A stretch of DNA of 61,873 bases from the NCBI GenBank assembly GCA_036510975.1, contig DATCCY010000013.1:1-61873 (forward strand). Direction: 5' to 3'. Shown here one piece after another: positions 40,413-50,839 of the stretch. The notes under the pieces are model-generated. The model ran no database searches. It worked only from the letters and a program-made list of their open reading frames with translations, and was not told the origin of the DNA. The DNA comes from Longivirga sp036510975 (GTDB lineage: Bacteria > Actinomycetota > Actinomycetes > S36-B12 > CAIYMF01). Each line of letters opens with the position of its first letter. Position 1 is the first letter of the stretch. A program made the position numbers and the translations under genes.

Positions 40413-42301
40413 GTGCTGGACAGCGGGCGGTTCGGGTGGCCAACTGCAGCGGGTTCTTCGGGGACCGGCTCGACGCGGCGCGCGAGATGGTCGAGGGCGG
40501 TCCGATCGACGTGCTCACGGGCGACTGGCTCGCCGAGCTCACCATGCTCATCCTCGCGCGGCAGCGGATGAAGCACGGCGCGGGAAGCGGCTTCGCGCGC
40601 ACGTTCCTCACGCAGATGGAGCAGGTCCTCGGCACCTGCCTCGAGCGCGGCATCAAGGTGGTCTCGAACGCCGGCGGCCTCGACCCGGCCGGGTGCGCGG
40701 CCGCCCTGCGCGCTATGGCGGCCGAGCGCGGGCTCGACCTCACCATCGCCTACGTCGAGGGCGACGACCTCCTGCCGCGGATCGCCGAGCTCACCAGCGC
40801 CGGCGAGAGCTTCACCAACCTCGACACCGGCGAGACCTTCGCGAGTTTCGGGATGCCCGCCCTCACCGCCAACGCCTACCTCGGTGGTCGCGGCATCACG
40901 GCAGCGCTCGCAGCGGGGGCCGACGTCGTCATCACGGGTCGCGTCACCGACGCGGCACTGGTCGTCGGGCCCGCGGCCTGGTGGCACGGCTGGGACTACG
41001 ACGACGCCGAGAGCCTCGACAAGCTCGCCGGCGCGGTCGTCGCGGGCCATGTCATCGAGTGCGGAGCGCAGGCGACCGGCGGCAATTACGCGTTCTTCCA
41101 GGAGGTGCCGGGACTCGAGCACGTCGGCTTCCCCTGGGCCGAGGTCGGCGCCGACGGCTGCAGCACCATCGGCAAGCACGACGGCACCGGGGGGCTCGTG
41201 AGCGTCGGGACGGTGACGGCCCAGCTGCTGTACGAGATCGCGGGGCCGAGCTACGCCAACCCCGACGTCACCGCGCGGTTCGACACGATCGCGCTCGAGC
41301 AGGTCGCCCCCGACCGCGTGCGCATCAGCGGGGTGAAGGGCTACGCCGCACCGCGAACGGCCAAGGTGGCGGTCAACACCCTCGGCGGCTTCCGCAACAC
41401 GGCGTCGCTCGTCCTCACCGGTCTCGACATCGAGCCGAAGGCCGATCTGGCGCTCCGCACGGTCGCCGGAATCCCTCTGGTCCAGGCACTCTCGAGCACG
41501 CCGCAGGAGAATGCGGTGGCATCGCAGTTCGACGTCCGCGAGCTCGACGTGCAGCTGCTGCGCCGTGATCGCGAGGACCCGCGCACGACCTCCGACGCCC
41601 AGGCCGAGCTGCGCCTCACGGTGAAGGCGTCGGACCCGAAGAAGGTCGGCAAGGCGTTCACGGCGCCGATCGTGGAGAGCGCCCTGGCCGGCTACCCGGG
41701 CATGTTCCCGACCGCGCCGCCGGCGGAAGGGACGCCCTACGGCGTCTACTGGCCGACCACCGTGCCGGCCGGGCTCGTCACGCAGACCGTGCACCTTGAC
41801 GACGGCTCCGGATCGATCGCCGTGCTCGACCCCGTCCCGTCCGGACGCAGCGCGCAGGTCGACCGGTTCGACGACGGCGCCGCTCCCGGCAGCTCCGCCT
41901 GGCGTGACGACGCGACGGTGCGTTGTCCTCTCGGCACGTTCGTCGGCGCGCGCAGCGGTGACAAGGGCGGCAACGCCAACGTCGGGTTCTGGGTCCGGCG
42001 AAACGACGACCCGACCCTCGACGAGGACCGCTGGGCGTGGCTCTGCGACCTCCTGCAGCGCGACCGGCTCGTGTCGCTGCTGCCCGAGTCGGCCGGCCTC
42101 GACGTCCGGGTGCACGCGTTGCCGAACCTGCTCGCCGTCAACGTCGTCGTGCACGGCCTCCTCGGCCGCGGCGTCGCGGACTCCACGAGCCTCGACCCGC
42201 AGGCCAAGGGCCTCGGCGAGCATCTGCGGGCGAGGTACGTCGAGGTCCCGGTGAGCCTGCTGGGCGTCGACGGCGCGCATGTGGTGGACGGCGGGGCATG
42301 A
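40409..42301 (+). CDS. AtuA family protein (acyclic terpene utilisation)
   Basis: A 630-aa protein matching the AtuA/DUF1446 family. The N-terminal large domain has VANCSGFFGDRLDAA, GDWLAELTMLILARQ and VITGRVTDAALV. The C-terminal domain after about residue 520 (VGARSGDKGGNANVGFWVR) is the small AtuA-like ferredoxin-fold domain found fused or separate. AtuA is required for citronellol/geraniol degradation in Pseudomonas, but its reaction is not established. The GTG overlaps the alpha subunit stop by 4 nt and its own stop overlaps the TetR start (ATGA), so translation is chained. Confidence 0.9.
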   Translation: MSAGQRAVRVANCSGFFGDRLDAAREMVEGGPIDVLTGDWLAELTMLILARQRMKHGAGSGFARTFLTQMEQVLGTCLERGIKVVSNAGGLDPAGCAAALRAMAAERGLDLTIAYVEGDDLLPRIAELTSAGESFTNLDTGETFASFGMPALTANAYLGGRGITAALAAGADVVITGRVTDAALVVGPAAWWHGWDYDDAESLDKLAGAVVAGHVIECGAQATGGNYAFFQEVPGLEHVGFPWAEVGADGCSTIGKHDGTGGLVSVGTVTAQLLYEIAGPSYANPDVTARFDTIALEQVAPDRVRISGVKGYAAPRTAKVAVNTLGGFRNTASLVLTGLDIEPKADLALRTVAGIPLVQALSSTPQENAVASQFDVRELDVQLLRRDREDPRTTSDAQAELRLTVKASDPKKVGKAFTAPIVESALAGYPGMFPTAPPAEGTPYGVYWPTTVPAGLVTQTVHLDDGSGSIAVLDPVPSGRSAQVDRFDDGAAPGSSAWRDDATVRCPLGTFVGARSGDKGGNANVGFWVRRNDDPTLDEDRWAWLCDLLQRDRLVSLLPESAGLDVRVHALPNLLAVNVVVHGLLGRGVADSTSLDPQAKGLGEHLRARYVEVPVSLLGVDGAHVVDGGA

Positions 42302-42941
42302 GCACTGCCACGGGCACACGGGCGCAGCCGCTCACCGAGCGGGGTCGGCGTACCCGCGAGAACCTGCTCGCGGCGGGACGGCGGGTGTTCGAGGAGCGCG
42401 GCTACGCCAACACCCGGATCAGTGACATCGCCAAGGCCGCTGGCGTCTCGCACGGCACCGTCTACACCTGGTTCGACGACAAGGAGTCGCTGCTGCGCGC
42501 CCTCGTCGACGACATCGTCACGGAGGTGTTCGCCGCGCTCGCGATCGGCGACGACGTGCCCGAGCCCGAGCAGCGCATGCTCGAGGCGAACCGCCGCTAC
42601 CTCGCGGCGTACCGGCGGCACGGTCGGATGCTCGAGGTCGTCGAGGAGGCCGCGGCCACCGATGCGCGCTACCGCGACGCGCTGGCCGGCGTACGCCGCG
42701 ACCACGTCGGGCGCGTCACGCGCGACATCGCGCGGCTGCAGCGCGACGGCATCGCGGAGCGCGACGTCGATCCCGCCGTCGCCGCCGGCGCGCTCTGCGC
42801 GATGGTCGAGGGCTTCGGCCGGCACTGGTACGGACGCGGCGAGCAGGCCGTGTCGACGCACGACGACGAGACCGCCGTCGAGACCCTCACCCGCCTGTGG
42901 GCACGAGGTCTCGGCATCCGGACCGCACGCGAGGAGCAGCG

Positions 42942-42945
<4 letters not shown>
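42298..42945 (+). CDS. TetR family transcriptional regulator
   Basis: A 215-aa regulator with an N-terminal helix-turn-helix (about residues 15-62: GRRTRENLLAAGRRVFEERGY, read in parts, and ISDIAKAAGVSHGTVYTWF) and a helical ligand-binding C-terminal domain. It overlaps the genes on either side by 4 nt, an unusual embedded position for a repressor, and ties its level to the enzymes. The likely binding sites are the two inverted repeats at 36633-36666. An acyl-CoA ligand is inferred from the pathway. Confidence 0.9.
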
Positions 42946-44090
<1,145 letters not shown>

Positions 44091-44104
44091 CCCCACACCG
44101 CACC

Positions 44105-44180
44105 CGAGTACCTGGCGCAACTGTCGTCATCGAGGTGTCGTCAACGACACCTGGGCAAGGTACTCGAGGGTTGTCAGCTG
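44105..44180. repeat. Palindromic element family 2, copy 2
   Basis: This lies 14 nt after the acyl-CoA dehydrogenase stop. The outer arms CGAGTACC (44105-44112) and GGTACTCG (44159-44166) pair perfectly. Inside, AGGTGTCGT-CA-ACGACACCT (44133-44152) is a perfect 9-bp stem with a 2-nt spacer. The left arm GTACCTGGCGCAACTGTCG and the right end AGGTACTCGAGGGTTGTCAG are shared with the element at 33200-33270. It may attenuate readthrough into the enoyl-CoA hydratase gene. Confidence 0.7.
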
Positions 44181-44193
44181 GGGAGGGAGGGCG

Positions 44194-44970
44194 ATGACCG
44201 TCAGGTACGACGTCGTGGGCGGGGTCGCGACGATCACGCTGGCGTCGCCCGAGTCGCGCAACGTGCTGTCGCCCGACTCGATGCGCGCGCTCGTCGAGCA
44301 CTTCTCCACGGCCGCCAACGACGACGCGGTGCGTGTCGTCATCCTCACCGGCGAGGGCAACACCTTCTGCGCCGGCGCCGACCTCGCGGGGGCGTCGAAC
44401 GCCGACGCCGAAGGCTTCGCGGCTGCCGGACCCCGCGCGCTGGTCGCGGTCCTCGAGACGATGCTGCTGCTCCCGAAGCCGATCGTCGCCCGCGTGCAGG
44501 GTCACGTCGCAGGGGGTGGCAACGGGCTGGTCGCGGCGGCCGACCTGGCCGTGGCGGCCGAGACCGCGAAGTTCGCCTTCAGCGAGGTGCGCGTCGGCGT
44601 CGCGCCTGCGGTGATCTCCGTCGTGTGCCTCGCGAGGATGACGCCGTCGCACGCGCGCGAGCTGCTGCTCACCGGCGAGCGCGTCACCGCGCAGCGGGTG
44701 CTCGAGGCCGGGCTGGTCAACGCCGTCGCGGAGGACGAGGCGCTCGACGCCGTGGTCGCGTCCTACGTCGACCGGCTCCTCCTCGGCGGGCCGGAGGCGC
44801 TCGCGCACACGAAGGAGCTGCTGCGCCGCGTGCCCGGCATGCCGCACGACGAGGCGTTCACCAGGACCGCGGAGCTGTCCGCGAGCCTGTTCTCGAGCGC
44901 CGAGGCGCGCGAGGGCATGACTGCCTTCTTCGAGCGCCGCCGGCCGAGCTGGGCACCGCCCGAGCAGTAG
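44194..44970 (+). CDS. Enoyl-CoA hydratase/isomerase family protein
   Basis: A 258-aa crotonase-fold protein. The oxyanion hole is formed by GNTFCAGADLAGAS and HVAGGGNGLVAAADLA, with the SEVRVGVAPA segment after it. In the Atu or Liu pathway a hydratase of this type adds water to the carboxylated glutaconyl-CoA, and its position at the end of the operon suits that step (AtuE/LiuC-like). GGGAGGG precedes the ATG. It is separated from the dehydrogenase gene by 103 nt containing a palindromic element, so its expression may be set separately. Confidence 0.92.
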   Translation: MTVRYDVVGGVATITLASPESRNVLSPDSMRALVEHFSTAANDDAVRVVILTGEGNTFCAGADLAGASNADAEGFAAAGPRALVAVLETMLLLPKPIVARVQGHVAGGGNGLVAAADLAVAAETAKFAFSEVRVGVAPAVISVVCLARMTPSHARELLLTGERVTAQRVLEAGLVNAVAEDEALDAVVASYVDRLLLGGPEALAHTKELLRRVPGMPHDEAFTRTAELSASLFSSAEAREGMTAFFERRRPSWAPPEQ

Positions 44971-44995
44971 TCGGTGCGCCAGGGAGCACCGCGGC

Positions 44996-45556
44996 TCACG
45001 GGATCTCGGCGGCGAGGTCCTCCACGGTGTCGATGTCGCGCGCGTGGCGGTCGAGGTCGGGGACCTCGACGACGTGCAGGCCGTCGAGCAGCTCGCTCGC
45101 CGCACGGTTCGCCGGGTCGACCCCGACGATCCCGCCGAGCAGCGGCACCGGGCGGTACGCCGCGAGCAGCGGCTGCCGGAGTCCCGACGAGTCGAGGGCC
45201 ACGGCGGCCTCGGCGCCGGCCTCGACCGCCGCCACGAGCCGCGGCAGCAGGGCCCCGGGATCGACGAGATCGCCCGCGAGCACGAGCACGACCGACGCAT
45301 CCGGGTCGACCGCGCCGAGCCCGGCGGCCACGGCGGCGTAGGGACCGGAGTACGGCGGGTCCTCGCGCACCACGGTCACGTCGTCCGGCAGCCCAGGCCC
45401 GGGGGGGCCGACGACGACGACCTCGGCACCGAGCGCCCGCGCGGCCGCGATCGCGTGCGAGACGAGGGGCGAGCCGTTGAGGGAGACCGCGAGCTTGTCC
45501 GAGCCGAAGCGCGTCGAGCGCCCCCCGGCCAGGACGATCGCGGCGAGGCGGCTCAC
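44996..45556 (-). CDS. Molybdenum cofactor guanylyltransferase-like nucleotidyltransferase
   Basis: A 186-aa MobA-like NTP transferase. The N-terminal signature LAGGRSTRFGSDK binds the nucleotide phosphates, the following VVVGPPGPG and REDPPYSGPYAAVAAGL match MobA, and LVLAGDLVDP carries the metal-binding aspartate. It would attach GMP or CMP to molybdopterin, in line with moeA in the same window. The GTG start overlaps the stop of the upstream hypothetical gene by 4 nt. Confidence 0.87.
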   Translation of the reverse strand: MSRLAAIVLAGGRSTRFGSDKLAVSLNGSPLVSHAIAAARALGAEVVVVGPPGPGLPDDVTVVREDPPYSGPYAAVAAGLGAVDPDASVVLVLAGDLVDPGALLPRLVAAVEAGAEAAVALDSSGLRQPLLAAYRPVPLLGGIVGVDPANRAASELLDGLHVVEVPDLDRHARDIDTVEDLAAEIP

Positions 45557-45975
45557 CGGGCGGGGACGTTGCCGCTCGTGGCGGTGGCCAGTCCGGGGAC
45601 CACGCGGTCGAGCGCAGCCTGGACCTCGTGCGCGGGGGCGTCGGCGACCACGTGCAGGCGGCTCCCGTCGGCCGGGATCCCGACCGAGGTGATCGACAGT
45701 GAGTCCGCGAGCGCCCAGACCCGTTCACGGGCCACGAGGAGGTCGTCGCGGGTGTGCGGCGCATCGGCGATGTGCAGCGTGACGTCCCGGCTGAGGAGAC
45801 CGCGCAGGGCGTCGTCGAACGAGGCGTCCGGGACCCGGTAGACGGTGATGGAGCGCCGCTCGTGGTCGGCGGTGACGCCGGCGTAACGCATCCGGCCGAG
45901 GTGGTGCCCGTACTCGCGCGCGACGGCGGCGACGGCTGCGACCTCGGGGTCGGGCTCCACCGGTGTCTCGGTCAT
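45553..45975 (-). CDS. Hypothetical protein coupled to the mobA-like gene
   Basis: A 140-aa soluble protein without signal peptide or membrane segments. It appears to contain two similar alpha/beta halves: SITVYRVPDASFDDALRGLL followed by SITSVGIPADGS and VQAALDRVVPG. The ATG at 45975 is chosen since the longer frame adds a proline- and arginine-rich stretch with no codon logic. It is coupled by a GTGA overlap to the mobA-like gene. No family is recognised. Confidence 0.7.
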   Translation of the reverse strand: MTETPVEPDPEVAAVAAVAREYGHHLGRMRYAGVTADHERRSITVYRVPDASFDDALRGLLSRDVTLHIADAPHTRDDLLVARERVWALADSLSITSVGIPADGSRLHVVADAPAHEVQAALDRVVPGLATATSGNVPAR

Positions 45976-46201
45976 GGGTCGATGATGCTCCTGTGCGTCG
46001 CCCGAGGGCAGGATTCGCGTAGGTCCGCGAGCGTCGTGCACGGTCTGTAACGTCGCTGACCCGTTTCAGCACGGCGGGTCACCGCACCGCCCGCCACCAC
46101 GGGGCCGTCGGCGGCCGATCCTCGTCCCGAGGCCGGAAACGTGCACGCCAGGGCGGGGACGCGGCGCCTGCCGGGGGCCGGGTCCGCGGTCCGGAGTCCG
46201 G

Positions 46202-46239
46202 CGTAAACGCTTGCACAGGAGCCGCTGGTTGCCTACTCT
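46202..46239 (+). promoter_or_regulatory. LacI-type operator over a promoter
   Basis: CGTAAACGCTTGCA (46202-46215) matches the LacI/CcpA-type consensus TGNAANCGNTTNCA at all but its first base. It overlaps a -35 TTGCAC (46211-46216) that is followed after 17 nt by a -10 TACTCT (46234-46239). The site is 56 nt upstream of the LacI-family start codon, so autoregulation is likely. Confidence 0.75.
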
Positions 46240-46270
46240 GACCGGGCACGCCAGCGAAGGAGCCCGGGCC

Positions 46271-47287
46271 ATGGCTATGACCATCCGCGACATCGCGCGC
46301 GAGGCCGGGGTCTCGACCGCCACGGTGTCGCGTGCCCTGCGCGGGCTGCCGAACGTCGACCCCGTGACCCGCGAGCGGGTCCGTCAGGTCGCCGAGCGGC
46401 TCGACTACGTCGTGTCGCCCGCCGCCTCGCGCCTCGCGTCGGGACGCGCGGGCAGCATCGCCGTGATCACGCCGTACATCGCCCGGTGGTACTTCGGCCG
46501 CGTGCTGTCCGGCATCGAGAAGGTCCTGCAGGGCTCCGACCTCGACCTGCTGCTCTCGAGCATCGGCGACCCGAGCGAGACCCACCGCGTGCCGCCGCAC
46601 CGCAAGCTGCGGCGCCGGGTCGACGGGTTCCTCGTCATCTCGCTGTCGACCGACACCGAGGGCGTCAACGAGATCTTCGAGGCCGACGTGCCCGTCGCGC
46701 TCATCGACACCGAGCGCGAGGGCTGCTGGTCGGTCGGCATCGACGACGTGGCGGGCGCGCGGATGGCCGTGCAGCACCTCATCAACCTCGGCCACGAGCG
46801 GATCGGCCTCATCTCCGGGCGCCCGCTACCGACGCCGTTCCGTCCCGAGGAGAACCGCTGGGTCGGCTACCGCGACGCGCTCCTCGACGCGAGCCTCCCG
46901 GTGGAGGCCGACCTCGAGGCCTGCGGCCACTTCACGATCGAGGGCGGCGAGCGCGCGATGACGACGCTGCTCGCGCGTCCCAACCCGCCGACCGCGGTGT
47001 TCGCGATGTCCGACGAGATGGCCTTCGGCGCGCTGCGCGCCCTGCGCGCCCACGGGCTGCAGCCGGGGCGCGACGTCTCGGTCGTCGGCTTCGACGGGCA
47101 CGAGATGGCCGAGCACCTCGACCTCACGACCATCGTGCAGCCCGTCGAGGAGATCGGCGCCCGGGCCGCGGTGGCACTGCTCGAGGCGCTCGACCACCCC
47201 ACGCGCGAGCCGCAGCAGCTCACCCTCCCCCTCGGCATGGTCGTACGCGGCTCCACCGCGCTCCGCCGCGACCGCGCGACGATCTAG
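46271..47287 (+). CDS. LacI family transcriptional regulator
   Basis: A 338-aa repressor with the LacI helix-turn-helix at the extreme N terminus (TIRDIAREAGVSTATVSRAL) and hinge helix SPAASRLASG, then a periplasmic-binding-protein-like sensor domain. The sensor has GWxGYRDAL-type features (RWVGYRDALLDA) and AVFAMSDEMAFGALRAL. Ligands are usually sugars. ATGs at 46271 and 46277 are both possible. A cre-like operator overlaps its promoter. No sugar transporter is next to it, so its regulon probably lies elsewhere, or includes the divergent mobA-like pair or neighbouring transporters. Confidence 0.93.
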   Translation: MAMTIRDIAREAGVSTATVSRALRGLPNVDPVTRERVRQVAERLDYVVSPAASRLASGRAGSIAVITPYIARWYFGRVLSGIEKVLQGSDLDLLLSSIGDPSETHRVPPHRKLRRRVDGFLVISLSTDTEGVNEIFEADVPVALIDTEREGCWSVGIDDVAGARMAVQHLINLGHERIGLISGRPLPTPFRPEENRWVGYRDALLDASLPVEADLEACGHFTIEGGERAMTTLLARPNPPTAVFAMSDEMAFGALRALRAHGLQPGRDVSVVGFDGHEMAEHLDLTTIVQPVEEIGARAAVALLEALDHPTREPQQLTLPLGMVVRGSTALRRDRATI

Positions 47288-47290
47288 GCG

Positions 47291-48997
47291 TCAGTAGGTC
47301 GGGATACGCCGCGAGGCGAGGTCGTCGGCCCGGGTCGCGACGTCGGCGTCGCCGCGGACCGCCGCGAGGAACGCGTCCCGTTCGAGGTAGAGCAGCACGC
47401 TGTCCTCGTCGGCGGTGACGGTGGCTGTGCGAGGCACGTCGCGCAGCAGGGCGATCTCGCCGAACGGGTCGCCCGGACCCTGCGAGGACAGCACCCGCCC
47501 GTGGTGCGTGGCCGTCGTGCGCCCGCTCTCCACGACGTAGAAGCGGTCGCCCTCGTCGCCCTCCTGGATCACGACGTCGCCCGCGTGGACCGGCAGCCGG
47601 CCGAGCTGCTGGGCGATGGCCTCGAGCTTCTTGGGCTCGAGCGGCGCGAAGACCGGGACCGTGCGCAGCAGGGCCAGACCCGCGGGCTCGCCGAGGACGT
47701 CGTCGAGTCGGTGGAAGCGTGGGAAGGCGGGGAGCACGACAGCCGCGATGGCGAGACCGAGGATGGCCAACGACCAGCGCAGCCCGGTGAAGTGGATGAG
47801 GATCGGCATGAGGACAGAGCCGATCGCCATGCCTGCGGTGAGGCCGGTGTCGAGCGCCCCGAAGACGCGACCGAGCACGGCGTCCGGCGTCAGTCGCTGC
47901 AGGATCGTGGAGGCGTTGACGTCGACGATGGGGTTGGCGAACCCAATGATCGCCATGGCCAGCAGGGCCGGCAGCGTCTGCGGGAACGCCGCCGCGACGA
48001 GCAGCGGCAGGGCCCAGAAGACGACCCCGACGCCGAAGTCCGTCGCGAGCTTGCGCTTGGTCGCGCGACCGATGGCGACGAAGCCGCCGAGGATCGCCCC
48101 GACGCCGAAGGCGCTGTCGATGTAGCCGACGCCGTTGGACCCGAAGCTGGTGAACTGCACGGCGATCTCGATGCCGAACACCGCGGAGGCACCCGCGACG
48201 ACGGTCTGCGCGCAGTAGACGAGCGAGATCACCGTGAGGTCCCGGCTCGCGAAGATCGTGCGGAAGCCGGCGAGCACCTCGGTGAGGAACGACTCCTCGT
48301 CGGCGGAGACCGAGGACTCGACGTCGGTGGACGACGCGGACTGGCCGCCGGCGGAGGCGGCGACGTCGGCCGTGACGAGGTCGGGGTGCTGCACCACGAT
48401 CCGGCTGATCAAGGCGGCGGACCAGACGAACGTCAGGACGTCGAAGAGCCCGACGACGGGGACGCTCGCGACCGTGAGGAGCAGGCCGCCGAGCGCGGGT
48501 CCGACGAAGATCGCAAGGCTCTCGATGGTGCTCGTCGCACCGTTGCTCGCGGTGAGCTCCTCGGGCGAGTCGGCGAGGGTGGGCACGAGCGCGGCGACGG
48601 CCGGACGGAACGGCGTCGCCACGATCGCGGCGATGCTGGCCAGCACGAACACCGCGAGGGGCGGGGCGCCCTTCCAGATGAGGGCCGAGTTGACGAGGAC
48701 GATCGCACCGCGGGTGAGGTCGCAGCCGATCATCACCAGCTTGCGCGGGTAGCGGTCGGCGAGCGTCGCGGTGAACGGTCCGACGACAGCCATGAGCGCC
48801 AGGCGCACCGTGCCCCAGACGCCGACGGCGACCACGCCGCCGACGCCATAGGCCCACACCGTGATCGCCGTGGCATAGGCCCAGTCGCCGATCGCCGAGC
48901 CTGCGAAGGCGAGGTTGACACGCCGGAGTCCCGGGTTGCGGAAGACGGTGGCCAGCGACTTCCACGTCTCGCCGACAGCCTCCCCGACGCGCGACAT
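47291..48997 (-). CDS. MFS transporter with C-terminal cyclic-nucleotide-binding domain (paralogue 1)
   Basis: A 568-aa protein. The first 420 residues form a 12-helix major facilitator of the EntS/MFS_3 type (motif DRYPRKLVMIG between helices 2 and 3). The rest is a cNMP-binding domain with GDVVIQEGDEGDRFYVVESG and the phosphate-binding cassette FGEIALLRDVPRTATV, retaining the Glu and Arg that contact cAMP. A 30-residue serine- and acid-rich insertion sits near residue 220. The ATG at 48997 is used, although a GTG four codons earlier lies immediately behind GGGAGG. It is divergent from two further paralogues. Confidence 0.88.
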   Translation of the reverse strand: MSRVGEAVGETWKSLATVFRNPGLRRVNLAFAGSAIGDWAYATAITVWAYGVGGVVAVGVWGTVRLALMAVVGPFTATLADRYPRKLVMIGCDLTRGAIVLVNSALIWKGAPPLAVFVLASIAAIVATPFRPAVAALVPTLADSPEELTASNGATSTIESLAIFVGPALGGLLLTVASVPVVGLFDVLTFVWSAALISRIVVQHPDLVTADVAASAGGQSASSTDVESSVSADEESFLTEVLAGFRTIFASRDLTVISLVYCAQTVVAGASAVFGIEIAVQFTSFGSNGVGYIDSAFGVGAILGGFVAIGRATKRKLATDFGVGVVFWALPLLVAAAFPQTLPALLAMAIIGFANPIVDVNASTILQRLTPDAVLGRVFGALDTGLTAGMAIGSVLMPILIHFTGLRWSLAILGLAIAAVVLPAFPRFHRLDDVLGEPAGLALLRTVPVFAPLEPKKLEAIAQQLGRLPVHAGDVVIQEGDEGDRFYVVESGRTTATHHGRVLSSQGPGDPFGEIALLRDVPRTATVTADEDSVLLYLERDAFLAAVRGDADVATRADDLASRRIPTY

Positions 48998-49147
48998 GTC
49001 AGCTGTCACCCTCCCTTCGAACGGACACGCGGACGCTAGCGCGGGCTCGAGCCGTCCGCCCGCGAATCCGGGGGTTGGCGCCACGGGTGTCGGCAACCGG
49101 ACATAGCATCGGCGCACCAGCCCGCTGCACCGCGACTCGGAGAATCC

Positions 49148-50770
49148 ATGAGCTCCCTGCCTGTGACGCTGCGCGCCCTGGGCGGGACGGGCGGGCTGCG
49201 GCGAGTCCTCGCCGCCTACTGGTTCTTCGACTTCATCGAGTTCAGCGCCTGGCTCGCGATCATCCTGTACTGCTACGAGAAGGGCGGCGCGCGCCTCGCG
49301 GGCCTGTCCGCGGTCGTGCAGCTGGTGCCCGCCGCGATCGTCGCGCCCGCGCTCGCCGGCGCCGGCGACCGGATGCCGCGCGGCCGGGCGCTCGTGCTCG
49401 TGCACACCGGCGTGGCGATCACGAGCCTCCTGACCCTGGCGGCCCTGGCCTTCGACTCCCCCGTCTGGGTCGTGCTGCTGGCCTCCACCACTGTCACCAC
49501 CACTCTCGCGACGGTGCGGCCGGTGCACTTCGCGTCGCTGCCGCAGCTCGCGCGCACGCCCGAGGAGCTCGTCTCGGGCAACGCGCTGTCCTCGATGGCC
49601 GACGGCTTCCTGAGGTTCCTCGGTCCGGTCGTCACCGGGTTCGTCGTCGCCTTCTCGGGACCGTGGCTGGTCTTCGTGATCACGACGGCGTGCGCGTCGA
49701 TCGCGGCGCTTCTGTGCATCGGGCTGGGGCTGGGTGCGGCCTCGGAGGAGGCCGAGGCGGAGGGCTGGACGGCGGCGCTCGAGGGACTGGTCGCGCTGCG
49801 CGGCGACTGGGGCTCGATCGCGTTGCTTCTCGTGCTGACCGTCGACTTCCTGATCGCGGGCGCGCTCGACGTCCTGGGCGTCTCGTTCTCGACCAAGGTG
49901 CTCGACGGCGGGACCGAGGGTGCCGGTCTGATCATCGGCGCGGTCGGCATCGGCGGTCTCATCGGCGCCCTGTTCGCCGCGTCGTTCGCGCGCCGACTCA
50001 TCCTCGCGCCGATCATCGCCGGCGGCGCGATCCTCGAGGCCGTCGCCGTCGTCTCGGTCGCGACGATGTCGACGCTCGTGCCCGTGATGGTCGCGCTCGC
50101 GGTCGCGGGCGTCGGGGGCGCCCTCACGATGGTCACGGGACGCACGCTGCTCCAACGAGCCACCGACGACCGCATCCTCGCCCGAGTGTTCGCGGTGCAG
50201 GAGAGCACCACGCTGCTCGCGACCGCCGTCGGCGCCGTCCTCGCACCCGTGATGATCACGCAGTTCTCGCCGTCTGCCGCGTTCGTGCCGTTCGGCATCG
50301 GCGCGGCCGTCCTCGGGCTCGTCGGTCTGCTCCTCATCCGCAGCCTGGACGCGCGCGCGGTCGTGCACCCGGTCGAGGCCGCGCTCCTCGCTCGCGTGCC
50401 GTTCCTCGCGCTGCTGCCGCAGTACGAGCTCGAGCGCCTGGCGTCCAACGCCACCTGGCTCGACGTCGAGCGGGGCGACGTCGTGGTGCGCCAGGGCGAG
50501 CCGGGGACCGAGTTCTTCGTCGTGGGTGACGGCGTGTTCGACGTCGACATCGACGGCTCGGCCCGCCCGCAACTCACCGCCGGCGACGGCTTCGGCGAGA
50601 TCGCGCTGCTCCACTCCGTCCCCCGCACGGCGACCGTCTCGGCCGCGTCGGCCGGGCGTCTGCTCGTCGTCCGCTCGGCGGACTTCCTGGCGGCGGTCAC
50701 CGGGAGCGAGGACGGTCACGCCCTCGCCCGCGAGATCGCGGCCTCGCGCGTCGAGCGAGATCACCGCTAG
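49148..50770 (+). CDS. MFS transporter with C-terminal cyclic-nucleotide-binding domain (paralogue 2)
   Basis: A 540-aa protein with the same architecture as its neighbours: an N-terminal major facilitator (residues about 15-400, opening YWFFDFIEFSAWLAIILYCYE) and a C-terminal cNMP domain with GDVVVRQGEPGTEFFVVGDG and FGEIALLHSVPRTATV. The cassette arginine and glutamate are retained, so cyclic nucleotide could gate or modulate transport. GGAG lies 5 nt before the ATG. It is followed 69 nt later by the closely similar third paralogue, a likely tandem duplication. Confidence 0.9.
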   Translation: MSSLPVTLRALGGTGGLRRVLAAYWFFDFIEFSAWLAIILYCYEKGGARLAGLSAVVQLVPAAIVAPALAGAGDRMPRGRALVLVHTGVAITSLLTLAALAFDSPVWVVLLASTTVTTTLATVRPVHFASLPQLARTPEELVSGNALSSMADGFLRFLGPVVTGFVVAFSGPWLVFVITTACASIAALLCIGLGLGAASEEAEAEGWTAALEGLVALRGDWGSIALLLVLTVDFLIAGALDVLGVSFSTKVLDGGTEGAGLIIGAVGIGGLIGALFAASFARRLILAPIIAGGAILEAVAVVSVATMSTLVPVMVALAVAGVGGALTMVTGRTLLQRATDDRILARVFAVQESTTLLATAVGAVLAPVMITQFSPSAAFVPFGIGAAVLGLVGLLLIRSLDARAVVHPVEAALLARVPFLALLPQYELERLASNATWLDVERGDVVVRQGEPGTEFFVVGDGVFDVDIDGSARPQLTAGDGFGEIALLHSVPRTATVSAASAGRLLVVRSADFLAAVTGSEDGHALAREIAASRVERDHR

Positions 50771-50839
50771 TCTCCCGACAACGGATCACCGGTCTGTCGG
50801 GGGACGGTTCGGGTTCGATCGTCACGGGGGCTCCATGCC

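Noticed and set aside
47291..50764. 1157-codon open minus-strand frame
   Set aside because: Everything upstream of 48997 is antisense to the second MFS gene and low in complexity (Arg, Asp, Glu, His repeats); only the 568-aa transporter is real.
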